From positions 8,051,721 through 8,115,720 of the forward strand of contig NW_025062479.1 of NCBI RefSeq assembly GCF_000002995.4: a stretch of DNA of 64,000 nt. Direction: 5' to 3'. The notes beneath the pieces are model-generated. The model saw only the letters and a list, made by a program, of their open reading frames with translations. It had not been told where the DNA came from and searched no databases. Position 1 is the stretch's first letter; each line of letters starts with the position of its first letter. The position numbers and the translations under genes are program-made. Shown piece by piece: positions 14,973-43,300 of this stretch. The stretch comes from Brugia malayi. Taxonomy: Eukaryota; Nematoda; Chromadorea; Rhabditida; Onchocercidae.

Positions 14973-15132
14973 CCAATTAACATCATGCGAACATACCTAA
15001 TATACCAATTAACATCATGCGAACATACCTAATATACCAATTAACATCATGCGAACATACCTAATATACCAATTAACATCATGCGAACATACCTAATATA
15101 CCAATTAACATCATGCGAACATACTTAATATA
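14973..15132. repeat. Minisatellite, five copies of a 32-bp unit
   Basis: Unit CCAATTAACATCATGCGAAC followed by ATACCTAATATA, starting at 14973, 15005, 15037, 15069 and 15101. The first four copies are identical; the fifth has a single C-to-T change (ATACTTAATATA). There are no spacers, so this is a tandem repeat and not CRISPR. It ends about 260 bp before the PERK start codon. Confidence 0.97.
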
Positions 15133-15390
15133 CATATTCCTAAACTGAGTCATTGAGAGTATGCAGAGATATACAGCAATTCTTAGGACGATATTATTCG
15201 ACCTTGCTACCAAATTGCTTGCGTGCTGGCCGAGCTTAAGCATTACTGAAATTATCTTGCTTGTGATTATTGGAATTACATGATTTATGTAAATATGCAG
15301 CAGTGGACCAGTCAGACTGACTACCATCTTCAGTTTCGAGATGAACTTTTTTTAAAAGAGTCAGTTATATTCTCATAAAATCGAACAGCA

Positions 15391-18300
15391 ATGCGGAGAA
15401 CGATCTATTCATTGGTTTTTGGAACACACATTTTATTTTTTGCCACCTTTTTTCACACCTCTTTGGCGCACGATGATGAGATTGCGTTTGTTGAAGATGA
15501 CGTGGAAGAGGTGGAGGTTGGTTCTTATCTTTATTGATTTTTGCACGTCGTATAGAATATAACCCCATGTAATTTAGTTAAATTCAATGCTGGTTTTCCT
15601 GTAGATAGTATATTGTTGTACATTTTCGTTTACAGTGGCATTTCATCTAGGTTTTGCTATGTAAGAGGTGCAAATGAGACTTATTAACATAGCGAACTTT
15701 GGCTTAAATCTATTGCAGTTGTCACCGAAGCAGACTTCCGTGGAATGTTGTGCCACTGAGAGCGCTAGCTTCATCAGTAAGCATTATTTTTTGGTAAGAG
15801 TTTAATCTGTCAATTTCTTGGTTCATGAAGTGAATTTCTTCAAACTGAAGTGTAATAACTTTTAGGCAAGTACAGTAGATGGCAAAATAACAGCAATGGA
15901 TATCGAAAAAAGTGGTGAAGTGGTATGGATAGTGGATGCTGATAATGTCCCATTATTATCAAGTTCGCTTAATCAGCAAAAAGTAATACTATGGTTTTAA
16001 CATTAGTTCCTTTTGCGAACAAAGCTCAACTTTTTGCTTTGTCACTAAATATATTGCCTTTTAGAGTGCATCGGTTAAGATCTAGAACATTTTTGAAATG
16101 TATAATTTGTAACACATTGTGAAGACTTTGTTAGTAAAAAGAATCGTCGTTTTTTTTTGCAAATTTTGATCAGTGACTTAATTTTATTCAAGCAATGTTC
16201 AGTCATTCAACACAAAACTAAGCAGTGTAATATGTTGGCTTTGTAATGTACCTTCCCTTACATTTTTGCCCTGGAGATAACCTTCTTTTGCTTTACTAGT
16301 ATTCTTTGGGTGTATTTGGGGTTTTGCAGTTAGTAGCCGATAATTTTCCATACATATTGGTCCCATCGCTTGATGGTTCGTTATACATGTTCAATGTGAA
16401 AAGTAGTTCGTTGAGTCTAATCCCGTTGAGTCCTAATGCGCGGATACTGGTTGGGAATGATGAGATTGCTGGTGGGACATTTGTAACATCTACTGGAATC
16501 AATCCTCTTACTGGCAAGGTATTTCAATTTTAAATCATTTACGACGTTTGCTTATCACAATTTTATGGTTGGTTAGAGGGAACTTGAATTTACATTGTTT
16601 ACTATTATGCTAATGAATTATATTCTCACAATTTTTGAGATGAGATATCGATGTACAGCAGGAAAATGCATGCAGTACGAGGCAACAACGAACGATTCAT
16701 CGCTTTATACCCTAATTATGCGAAAAAATACACAAATTGCTCGAGCTGCTGATCCTCTTACTGGAACAGAGAAGTGCATACATAAATACATAAATAACTG
16801 TCAATTGGATGGTTCATTTAAAAAATTCTCAAAGTTATGACTTAGTATAGATTAATTTTAGGTGGAATTTATCAGTCGGGGAATATGACATTAGTCTGGT
16901 TTCATCAGACCATTCACTTCATTTTGAAAGAGCAAGTGTACCTGCTCATATCCGTTTTCTCTTGGAACCTCCGAGCGGTACTATTTCAGCAGTTGATAAC
17001 TGCGGAAATTTGAAGTGGGAAAAGCGACTGTCAAGCCCAATAGCTAAAGCTTGGCAATTATCTCGTGGCAAAATCTTCGAGGTTGGTGCTAACAATATTC
17101 TTTTAATGTTTTTAATGAATACGTCAGCAATTATTTGGAACCGGAAATCTTTGCTGTTCGTTCCAAGTATTAAATAGTATTTTCCTTAAATGAAGGATTC
17201 AACTAACTCAAAGCAGTAAAATTATTTTAAAAAAACAATCATTTATAGAGTTTCCGTTGACATTTTTTTTTTTTTTTTTTTTTTCAGATATCACTGTTTT
17301 CTCCTGAGACTATAGGTGCATTGAGTGACTTTACTGAAAATGGTCATCAGTTTATCTCTAAATATGAAGCACCGTTTTATTTTGGTAAATCTTCAGATTA
17401 GAATTAAATTTCTGGGATTTCTTCTCTCTCAGTGATTGCGATTACCGTCTGGTTAAAAATGTTGGACTTGAACTTTGTATTTAATTCTTGACTATGTAGT
17501 GGTACAAATTTCACAGCGTTTAATTTTTTTTGCTGGAAAGTGAACAAGAGATTTTGCAAAAGCGCTTCGACTTCAAAAAATTGTGCCAACCACTTATGTT
17601 TTTAAACTACCTATAGAAATAGTTATTTCTGCTCAGAGGAAGTTATATGTTTTATCTCGTTACAGATTTACTTTTTTTTTTTTTTTTTGACTGAAACTTG
17701 GATACATTTGATAAACTGATGGAGTAATTTTTCAGGAACAGTCAACTCAGTACCGTATATTATACCTTCGGAGTTTATGCGTGAGCTGCGTCGAACATCT
17801 GCAAATATACAAACGCAATATCATCCGCAAATATCAGATTCGTCTTGTTACTCAAGGGCGCCATTTTTAGAAGGCCTGAAAGTTGGTAAGTTTGTTGACA
17901 TAAAAATGCTGCTAAAGGTACTTCACTTTTTAATTTATTTTTTGCAGTAAACGTTTGTTTTCTTTACTGCAGGTGATTTGATACGAAGATCGTATAGGAC
18001 TGAAAATACGATTGAGGGTAATCAAGTAAATAGTGCTCGAGGTTCAGCTGCCTCAAACTCATTGACATGTAATATATATGATGCAATTACCATTGCTGGC
18101 AGCAAAAAGTTTGAAGAAAACATTGGAGTGACAGGTTAGTTTCAGGAAATAAATAACAAATTTATAAACGTTTGCCTTATTTGTGAGGATTAGTGTTCAG
18201 TTTGTCTTTCCTGGTCTGTTTTAGTAGTCTCTTTGTGCACACTTTTAACTTATGTTTTTATGTCACTTTACGATTATATAGCTTAGGTGATTACGGTTGG

Positions 18301-21300
18301 TACATATTCAAACCACTTCGCAAGCCGTGCCAAAAAGGCAACCCTTTTCGAGAAATAGATCAGAAGAAGCTAAGTCCTTGTAGCTACCTCTGCAGACGAA
18401 AGAATGTTTTGGAAGAACTGAAACAGATCGCACATGAACCAGTTTCAGGATGGTGGTAAGTGTTATTGTGTAGATGCTCACCTTTTGTCTCAATCAATGT
18501 TCAAAAACCAGAATCTGAATAGCAGTATAATGTTGCATTGCTTTATTTGACATTGTGTAGGTTTTATGGCTTCTGTTGATAAATATTTCAGGAAACTCGT
18601 TGCACTTTTCTTGTCTTTAATTACGAGTTCATTTGCTGCTATAATTCTGTTTTACTGGCAACAGATTCGACATCTCAAATTATTTGTTTTATTACATGAT
18701 CTTAGGAAGAGATCTCACACTCACTGGAATATTTCATTTCCGGTTTGTTTTCCGCTCAGAAATATGATAATTTGCATCCTTTTAGATGATGAATTTTAAT
18801 TGCGATGTCGTGTGGTTAAAACTTTCTCTTTTAATGATTTGCTGGTGAAAAGGTTTTTGTCGTGTGGTTAAAACTTTCTCTTTTAATGATTTGCTGGTGA
18901 AAAGGTTTTTGTCGTGTGGTTAAAACTTTCTCTTTTAATGATTTGTTAATGAAAAGGTTTTTCCACTGAAAAAAAAGGCATGGATCAGGTCACTTTAAAA
19001 AATGAAGTCTTTTTAGGATGAGTGTTTGTAACCTGATATGGGTGAAATAAAAAACTTAAAAACGTTTGCATCAGTTGCTGAGCAATATTTGCTAGAGTGC
19101 TGGTATTTTATAAAAGTTATGCTAAGCTGAATTCAATAAAATACAGTATGATGAACATTGAATTTATTAGGTGCAATTATTTGCACTGCATATTCACAGG
19201 GTATTTCAATGTATAATGGTTGGTATATTCATATATTCGTAATATTTTAAAAAATTCAATAGTCATAGTTTTCCAGCGATTGTGTTCATTGTCAGGGATA
19301 TTTACTAAAACCACTTTAGGATACGAAATCAAAATATTAATTGCTACACACAATTTCTAGTCGCCCCAAAAAACGAAATATCCAAGTGTTGGCACATCTT
19401 TCGGTACCAGGATGAATCGGAAAACAAGCACAACAGCTCCTCAACCCGCACAAGAGTTGTTTTCATCGAAGTAGGCATCAGATACGTTATTTAGCATGTT
19501 CATTAAAATATATCAGCAGTTCTTGTTGACGGTAATTAAAAGTAGAACGTATATCTGTTAAGTATAGTGATTGTGGTTAACCAATTCGTTAAGTTCTTTT
19601 GGTACTAAATTTCAACACAGCAGTTACGTTAGTTACGTATACTGTTTAGTATGCCCACACAAAAAAATGAGAGATTTAAAGAAAGAATTAATGTTGAAAT
19701 GATGTGCCGTTCTTATGTATTTCTAGTCTTTCTGTTATTCTTTCTATGACTTTGACATTTCATCATGATAATAGCATATTTAGATTTCTCGAAGATTTTG
19801 TGCCTGAGAAATGGCTTGGACGTGGTGGTTATGGTGTTGTTTTTAATTGTCGCAATCGATTAGATGACAGAAGCTATGCTGTTAAACGAATAGCAGTTAG
19901 CAACACGTCTGTTTATCATTATTACCATCATAACGTGGTACTTTAATAAGATGAATATTACAGTGATGCAGTTCCGCGATCATTATTACAACAGAAGACT
20001 CCAAAGTGTCAGATAAATGTTGTTTGACAATATTATTTTATTAACTACGTCCGATGTGAATTCATGTCAGTAGGAATGTACTATTTTAAATTTTCGTCTT
20101 TTAGTAATAGATCTACATGGTTGTTACATATTAACATCTGTACATTTTTTAGTGCCAGTGAGATTTCTTCATGGTGTTGGTGCTAGATTTTTTTATTGTT
20201 TGCTTTGTTTTAAAAGTTGTTCAGAATTTCAGTATTGTTTAAAATTTCTTTGATCTAACAATTAAGGACTGCTGCAATTGATCATGTGAAACGAGAGGCG
20301 CGTGCAATGGCACGTCTTGACCATCCGGGCATAATTCGTTACTTCCATACGTGGATGGAAAAACCTCCTTCCGGTTGGCAGCAAACAAAAGATAAGGAAA
20401 TTCTTCAAAACATGTATGTTTTCAGCTTCTCAAATCTACCTTTTTTCATCTTGTTTTGTTACTGCAAAGAATATTTTCAGTCGCTTTACTGAGGATTCAG
20501 GAAACAAATTCGCAATGCAAACACTGGAAAGTGAACAGAATATAATCGAATCGAAAAATCTTGCAACTAAGGCATGTGGCACTTGAATTTACAGGCTTTT
20601 TCCTTTAAAAAAAAAAAGATCGTACATCTTCGTGTCTTAACTGTTGAAATACATGTGTGAGAAAATGGTGATGCTGAATTTTGATAGTGATGATACATGT
20701 AACTGGAGTAATTTAGGATTCGTCAGTCAGTAAGGAACTGTTGTATGGATTAAATTTAAATACGTCTACCAACGGAAAAGGTATTACCATAAGCGGTGAT
20801 GCCGATAATCTTTCGTGGATAAATGGTGGTAATGGCAGTGAACTGAGGTCAGCAACAGAATCGGACTCATCTCTTGATATTAACAACATGTCTATTGGAC
20901 CTGGAATTACTGCCGTAGCTAGTAATTTCTTCGATCTTTCTTTTTCTTCTGTAAATTTATTCATTAGTGTGTGATTCTCAAAAAATTTCGGTACTGTATT
21001 ACAGTTCAGTATTGTATTTGGAAGCACACTTGGATTTTTTCGTTCATTTCAACTTCAACTAGAACTTCTCTAATCTTACTCTGAACCGATTGATGCTTGT
21101 TCTTTTACTTCCCAGATTTTATACGATTGATATTAGATTTTTTCAGTTGTACTCAAGTTTTAGAGATATTAGCTTAGGTTTTTCAGCAGGAAGTGATGAT
21201 TCAACAGGCATAATTTTTGCTCAGTGTGGAAACTTACACAGCACTGAAGAAATCGCAAAAAAAAGATCAAGAAACGACACATCACTGGATCCTCTTCAAC

Positions 21301-22684
21301 CTCCTGCTGTTTTGGTCACAAGCATTTGCGATTTGCAGAATTGTAGGAACATCAAAGACTATGTCTACCTTTACATACAGATGGAGGTTATTTTTACGCT
21401 TTCACTGTGAGCTTTTTAATGAAGTGTTATTTTACAATTGAAATAATTGAAATTAATTACATGAAAAATTTCAATACAATATTGAAGTAGTTCTTACCAT
21501 AATACTAATGATGAAATTATTCACCTTTAGTTGTGTCAAGAGTTAACTCTGCACAGTTGGTTATTAGCAAATAATAGAGATGAAGATCGTGAAATAACTC
21601 GGATGCGCAAATGGCTTGCGGAATTGGTCTGTGCCATTGATTACATTCACAGTCAGGGCCTAATCCATAGGGATTTAAAGGTAAATAGTTTTTGAATATA
21701 TAATAAGTCAGCGTATGAGATAACAGTAATTGGCAACAGTTTAGGTTAGGTTTGTTCACATCGCCTACATCCTAACGAACGCTTCATATTACAGCCTCAA
21801 AATATATTTTTTTCTGCGGAGAACTATTTGAAAATCGGTGATCTTGGTCTTGTGACAAATTATATTAATGAAGAAAGGACCAACTGCAAAAAAAATGTAA
21901 TAACAGATGTTTGTCATACGAGTCATGTTGGTACCCGTTTGTACATGAGCCCGGAACAGGTAATTCTTCGCGTCTAATGTGTTACATTATCTCTTTTTTG
22001 TCCATTATTTGTTAATGTTTTCAAGATTACGGTGTTAGATATATACTTCAGTGTTTTGCTTTCAGTTGAAAGGCAAACCCTATAATGAAAAAGTTGATGT
22101 ATTTTCACTCGGACTTATCTTCGTCGAACTCATTGTTCCTTGTAAAACTATTATGGAACGTAATAGCGTATTGTCCGATTTACAAAATGGTGTCATGCCG
22201 AAATGCTTAGATAATCTTTCTTCTAAGGAGGTAAATAATGGTTCCAGTTTTTTTCCAATAATTTTTTAAATATTGCTATTTACCAAAGTTTTAATTCAAA
22301 TCCTTTCAAGGGCGTTATATCTTTACTAGCTTTTCATTATTTTTTTCCTCAGAATAAAAGAATTTATCTTTGCTCTGAAGAACATATTTCTTTGAAAAAA
22401 CTTTTTTTTCAACGTAAACTCTTCAAATCCTTTTTTCATAACGTTACAAGTAATTTTCGCTGTTTAAGAAACTTGTGGAAACTTCTTCCTTGCATACAAA
22501 CTGAAGTATATAGTATATAGTATCTTTGTAATTCTAGAAAAAGTTCGTCGCCTGGCTGACAGTTGTCGATCCTGAGCTTCGTCCATCTGCGCGTCAATTA
22601 GCTGAATGTGATTACCTGCACAATGAAGTACATATGTTAGGCACTTCATATTTTCATGAGCATGCTGTTTTAGGAAGTTGTTAA
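15391..22684 (+). CDS. pek-1: PERK / PEK-1, ER-stress eIF2-alpha kinase
   Basis: Type I ER membrane kinase that senses unfolded protein through a lumenal domain and phosphorylates eIF2alpha. Exon 1 (15391-15516) encodes a signal peptide (MRRTIYSLVFGTHILFFATF). Lumenal exons at 15719-15793, 15866-15982 and 16330-16518, then from about 16645 to 18457, carry ASTVDGKITAMD, VPSLDGSLYMFNVK and KWNLSVGEYDI, the beta-propeller-like repeats of PERK/IRE1. A TM segment (LVALFLSLITSSFAAIILFY) follows from 18592. The kinase starts near 19780: glycine loop LGRGGYGVVF, lysine in YAVKRI, an S/T-rich kinase insert (20480-21390), IHRDLKPQN at 21657-21805, GDLGLV, and MSPEQ at 21949-21960. The last exon, 22539-22684, encodes the end of the C-lobe and a short tail. 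DFG is DLG here. Exon ends inside the insert are less certain. Confidence 0.93.
18807..18962. repeat. Tandem triplication, 52-bp unit, in a PERK intron
   Basis: Three head-to-tail copies begin at 18807, 18859 and 18911 (GTCGTGTGGTTAAAACTTTC..., ending GAAAAGGTTTTT). The first two are identical; the third differs in GCTGGTG versus GTTAATG. The array lies between the transmembrane exon and the first kinase exon of PERK. Confidence 0.95.
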
Positions 22685-24355
22685 ATCTCTTTAGAAGAAT
22701 GATACAGATGCACTTGTCCATGGATTCCATCAAAATGGATGTAAATGGCACTAAAATGTTAATATGATTCAAGCATTCCTTCAGTAACCCATCTGCGGTG
22801 TTACTGTGATTTTACTTTATGTTCATATGCTAATCGGCATTATGTTTTCAATGACTGCATCAGTTTCCATCTTGTGTTCACTACTAGTTCACCACCTTGT
22901 CCTTTTGTTATCCCGCATGTCGTATTACATTTTGTTTACTTATTTCTAGAATGTTTTGTTTAACTAGCAACATTGTTTATCTGGCCTTTGTTATCACATT
23001 CGTGAGACCTGAATTAAATCTTAAGTTTTTTGTCGAAAATGGATTTTTTTTTATTAAGAGATAGAAATAGGCCTACGTTTATAACTATATGAAGCTTGCC
23101 GTACAATGTTATTTCATTTAGCCATTTCTATTTTTCCTGACCACTTATCCCTTCTACTTCTCTGGGCGACAACCTTATATGAGACAGCAAGGGCATCATT
23201 ATGACCCCAACAACATTTATTCTTGTACTATACACAATGCCTTTTCGACTACTTCTGCATATATTAATTTTGAAGTTTCGATGTGAAAGTTCCCGAATTG
23301 CAATGCTCGTGGTTGCCTAAGGAAATGTACAAACTTTTATTTCGTATTTGTTGCATCCTTTTGCTCATCGCTTTAGGCCATTATTGTTTTTGACGAATTG
23401 CATTATTAAAAATGCATTTTTCGTTCTTATGATAGCACGAATACTGTTATGAAAGTCAGTTGTTTTTCGATTTTGTATTAACGATATACAGTGAATGGAG
23501 ACAAACTATATGATGTGATATTTTCAGGCGGTAATGGATTTTGTAAATAAATGAAAAAACCGTGATTGAAAATTCTGTCTCAGTGGAACAAGTTTCCTGC
23601 AATAATATGCGCCTAAAGGTGAAGGGTCTTCTCTTAAAGTTAACAAGGTTTCCATTTTCGTAGATCTGTTTTAAAATCTGTACAAGAAAAGGGATGAAAG
23701 TGCAGCCAGGAAGAGTATGATCTGAAATAGTGTCTGCTACCTCACCTTACCCGTACGCATCATTCAATTAATCAGAATCACTGTTTGAGAACGTGCTTAA
23801 TGATTCGGTCAACTGCTCTGTAAATGAATCCTAGAAAAGTGGGTGGCTAGGCAAATGATAATGCTGCACCAAATGGAAAGTGACTTTTGTTTAAATGATA
23901 TGTACTACATAAAGTGAGTTATCCGTATAGCACTGTCAAATGCACTTGCTGTGTGCTCATATTGAGCAGCGGACATCCTTAAGGTTATATCTTTTAGGGA
24001 AAAAAAAAAATCAGTCGAACAGTATGCAGAAATTTTTAGAATCTGAGATCTCAAGATTCAGTATCAGATTAGGAGAAAGCAGCAGACTTAAAATTTTTAT
24101 AGCATATAGCAGTATTCTCAGCATCCATATATAAAAGTTGGATTTCGTACTCTAGATCATTTTCTGTTAATCAGGAATGGAATTACAAACTGTCTTCGTC
24201 ATATATCGTGCATTTCGAAGCACGAATGCGATTTGATGATGGTGGATGTACAAAACAGAGCTGATTAAAGTGTTGCCATTAGAGCTGGTGTTATACAACT
24301 CAACGAGATAGTAGAGTAGGATAGGGCAAGTGTCATCAGGAAGGAGAGTATTAAA
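22685..24355. other. Spacer between PERK and FAM193 genes
   Basis: No supported coding exon. It begins with the PERK 3' UTR; a possible AATAAA lies near 23548. The frame at 23940-24134 (+) is unsupported. The two genes are in tandem on the plus strand but the 1.7-kb gap is too long for a typical nematode operon. Confidence 0.5.
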
Positions 24356-39335
<14,980 letters not shown>

Positions 39336-40338
39336 GTGACGATGTCAAGTTCTGCAGTCCTTTTGCATCAACCGCTTCGGCACAGATTTTTGTTTTCAGT
39401 TGTTTTTATTAGGAAATTTTATGCTTAATATCCGTTCATATTTTACCAAGAACCCAAAACAAAGTCTTTGTGTATTGTACCAATTGAATATTGTAATTTG
39501 TTTCCTATTATTTTAATGAATGACTTTTCAGCGTTTAAAGAGATAATAAAACTACATGATCTTAAATCTTTTGAGTGCTTCCAAGGCGAAATATTTCTCT
39601 TATATGTACTGTAGTCTCCGAATAATAAAATTCTGGCGTAAATTGGGCAAACTACATGTACGACTCCAACCCCTACCAAATACTTCGAAATCCATGATGT
39701 ACTTTGGAAGTAAAATTTTCGGGATCGAAACCAGAATAGCTCTCAACTTAGCTGTAACAGGAAGTCTGGGAGAATCACAAAACTCGTCTCGCCTTCAGGT
39801 GATTGGAACATCAACGCACGTCCTGCACATCTAAGATATACTATTAGATTCCTACCTCAAACGGAGGGAGACTGAGAAAAAGTTAGTAGATAAGTTGATT
39901 GCCAATTAGTTAAATGTCGTACAATATAATCAAAACCCGAGCGTCACAATGGAGCTCCAGTACTTCTAATATATATGAATTTATTACATTTGTAATACAA
40001 CTGCACCCATAAAGTGGTGGGATAACGATAACAGTGTAGGTTTGTGCTATGTGACAATATTTAACAAATCCATGCCAAAAATTATGAAAGTATTGCTTAG
40101 CCCTTTGTCAAAGCCCAATAAGTACGGGCATAAGCGTTACGCATTCACTATGTTTGAATAGAACCAACAGAAGATTAAAACAGTGCAGCGTTTAAGATAT
40201 CTAAAGGTATTGATTTTCTGTCTGGAGATATCTTTCACAATAAACCTGCACAAGCCTCCAGCGAAATATATGATTTAGGCCGTGTTGCTTTTTTAGGCCT
40301 AAGTTGAAAAACTATGTAAAGAAGGCTGAATACTAAGC
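39336..40338. other. Convergent 3' spacer between FAM193 and PHRF1 genes
   Basis: About 1 kb with no supported gene. It holds the plus-strand hexamer at 39545 and a minus-strand AATAAA (TTTATT on + at 39980-39985) that could end PHRF1. If both are used the 3' UTRs do not overlap. The frame at 39556-39834 (+) lacks any domain. Confidence 0.5.
39545..39550 (+). terminator. Candidate poly(A) signal of FAM193 gene
   Basis: AATAAA about 210 bases after the FAM193 stop codon, in the convergent spacer. It is the first canonical hexamer I see downstream of that stop; no transcript evidence is available. Confidence 0.45.
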
Positions 40339-43300
40339 TTAATGCCGCTTTTTACGGCGATGTACAACACACTCAACATATTTCGCTGCATACTCATCAA
40401 CCTTTCTTTGATCCAGTTTTGTGCGCTGAGATAACGCTGTCACACCTTTTTTCATTATTTCTTTATACTCTTGTTTAGTAATCTGCTTCAATCTGAAAAG
40501 GGACGAAAATGAAGAATATGAATAAATAATGGCAAAACATTTCAACCAAAAAGTCACTCCAACTCCTCAAAATTGAATTTGAGCGGGAATCCGCATACCT
40601 GTAAACTCTCTTAAGTGAAGAAGAAAGCATTCGTCGAGCTTCCTCAAACATTGCACCATTCTTGTGAAGTTTTTTTACTTCTTTGCCAGCTTCACCAGTT
40701 TCTTCATCGTCTGCGCTAGCACTTTTACGCCCCGACTCACCCATTTTTGAGTTATCACACAGCACCACATTGTTTATTCCATCCTTAAATATAAGGAATA
40801 ATATACTAGCATCATTTAAAGATAGCTAACCATTTTCTTTAATTCTAAAACTGTTCAAATGAAACCAGATAAATGTATAAATCTATACATAATTACAAAA
40901 CAATAAAAACGCACATCCATTGTAACACCAATTTTTGCGGTGCCATCGTCGACACTTGTGTCGCACAGAGGTTTTACATTACTGGCTTCAATTAATTTCC
41001 TGATTTTCTCAGCCAACGGTTCACAGAGAGATATATTGCTGGATACAGATTCAGACGGTTTTATGACCGGTGGAGGTGGTGGAACGCCCTCTGGTTGTTT
41101 AGAAGATTGCTGAGACAAATGTGCGGAATCAGCAGCTGTATCTACATTTCGTCGTAGTGTAGTTGCTAAATTTACAAAATGCTGATTTAATTGTTGAGCT
41201 GAGGCTGCTGAAAGCTGCACTGGATTGAACATAAAAGGAGTCGTGCTTGCAGAAGATGGTTGAGCTAGTGGTTGAGTAATCGGCGGAGCTGCCAACGGAT
41301 TGTTATTAGCAAGCAGACCTGCTGCCAATAAACCGTTCACTAAAACGTTCGCTTTAAAGATTAATGCTGAGTACACGGAAATCGGAAGTTCATTTTCATA
41401 AAAACAACTTATAAAAGTTCTAACACACCAGTCCATTTGTAAATTTTCATGTAGAAAAAATTTTAAAAGATGTTTTTTTTAAAAAAAAAAAAAAAAAAAA
41501 CTGACTTGCACCTAAATTCAGCGGTGGTAAGAAGAAATTCGGTAGCAAAGACGGCTGCATCTGGACTAATGACCCTTGTCCAATAGACGTCAACTGTGGT
41601 TGGCTTAAACCTGGCACTGACTGTTGCCCTAAACCAGCTAAAGTTTGCTGCCCCAGTCCGGTTAACTGCTGCTGTCCTAGAGTAACCAGAGGCTGATGAC
41701 TCAAACTAAGAGGTTGTTGGCCCAAACCTGAACCAGCAAATGGAGGCAGACTAATCCGTGATTGTCCGCTAGCCATTCCAAACGGTATCGATGCCGATTT
41801 GAGCGCAAAAGACGTAGATGGAGCTGCTACAAAAAGGTAACAAATTAAATTGCATTCTACGACAACAGCAAAGCTTTGGAATTTTTACATTTTATTATGT
41901 ATATTACTTGTGATGGGATATTCCACACAAATATTATATATATCATGCAGAATATGCGGACCCAGAAGAAATACCTATAAGACTAACTACAGCATGCTGA
42001 AGTTTTGAAATTTTTTAAAGTAATGAAAGAGAAAACATACTATTAAGAGCAGACGGCTTTGAAGATAACGCCACTTGTGACTGCGGCGGTTGTTGGTCTA
42101 TTGAAGGTACCGGTATATTTTCTAAAGAAACTGCTGACTGTGTCAAGGGTGGTCCCAAAGGAAGAGGTATCGAAGCAGTTATAATAGTATTATCATGGCT
42201 TTTTGAAGTAGTAGGAGTGCCCCAACGTGATGGACGTCTCTTCCGTTTTTCTTTCGCTTCAACATGACTGCTGCTAGCCGAAAACATTGATATGTTTTCA
42301 TCTGAATCCTGCAAACCCAACTGCCTATCTATACTGAATTTACGAACTACCTAATCTAAAACGCAAAACGCAGTGTGTCATCGTTATAGCAGATGAAATA
42401 TTAATGGGCAACATCTGAAAACGAAAATGACAAGTGAAAAATGTGGGAAAACCACGATAGGAAAAGTACTGATAAAACAGCATACTTTCCTTACTTTTAC
42501 TGTCTAGAAAAACGCACAGAGGCATAAGATGTAACAAACATGGTAAGATAACATCAAATAATAATGGCAATTATATCTCCCTTTGAAAAAGCTTCAGTCG
42601 CGAACTCTCAAACATTTGAAATTTTTCGGTACAGGGTCCTAAAAAAAATCAACTAACACTTGATTTAATATTTAAATTACCTTTAACGAATGAAATCACT
42701 CTTCCCACAATTAAAACCTTAAAGCAAGGAAAAATCGATTTAAAATTAATGAGTGAAATAGTATTAAAAGATGCCAAGAAGTTAAACCATATTTACTGAA
42801 CTCATAAACATCGCATATTTTATCTGTAAGGCTCTTTATTATTATTAACATCTAATCATTTAATTCATGACATACGCATTGCAGAGGCATCAGAATCAAA
42901 GTCTCACTACCTTCTCGTGGCTTTGTTCTACTTATGAAACTGAAATATGGAGTGTAAAACATTGTTCCCTAGTCCTAAAACTTCTCACATTACGTTTAAG
43001 TCTTTATAAATTACATAGGACCCGCAAACTACAACGAACGCAAAACTATCAACATGAAAAATGAATTGTTGTTGGACCAATTGGCTTCTAAAACATACAA
43101 AAAGGAGAAACATATGAAAGGCGAAGAAATGCAGGATATCAGAAGGATTAACATGACGGCTGCAGCTAAAATCAGAAAAAATTAAACTGAATTTAAGTCC
43201 AAATTGGTAAACAAACCTTTAAATCTTCAGAAGAAACTAGTTCTTTACAAGCCACGACTTTTTCAAGTAATTTTTTCTTCTGCTTGATCATTTGCTCAGT

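Noticed and set aside
14973..15132. CRISPR-like array of 32-bp repeats
   Set aside because: The units are directly adjacent with no spacers, the genome is eukaryotic with introns, and no cas genes are present. It is a minisatellite.
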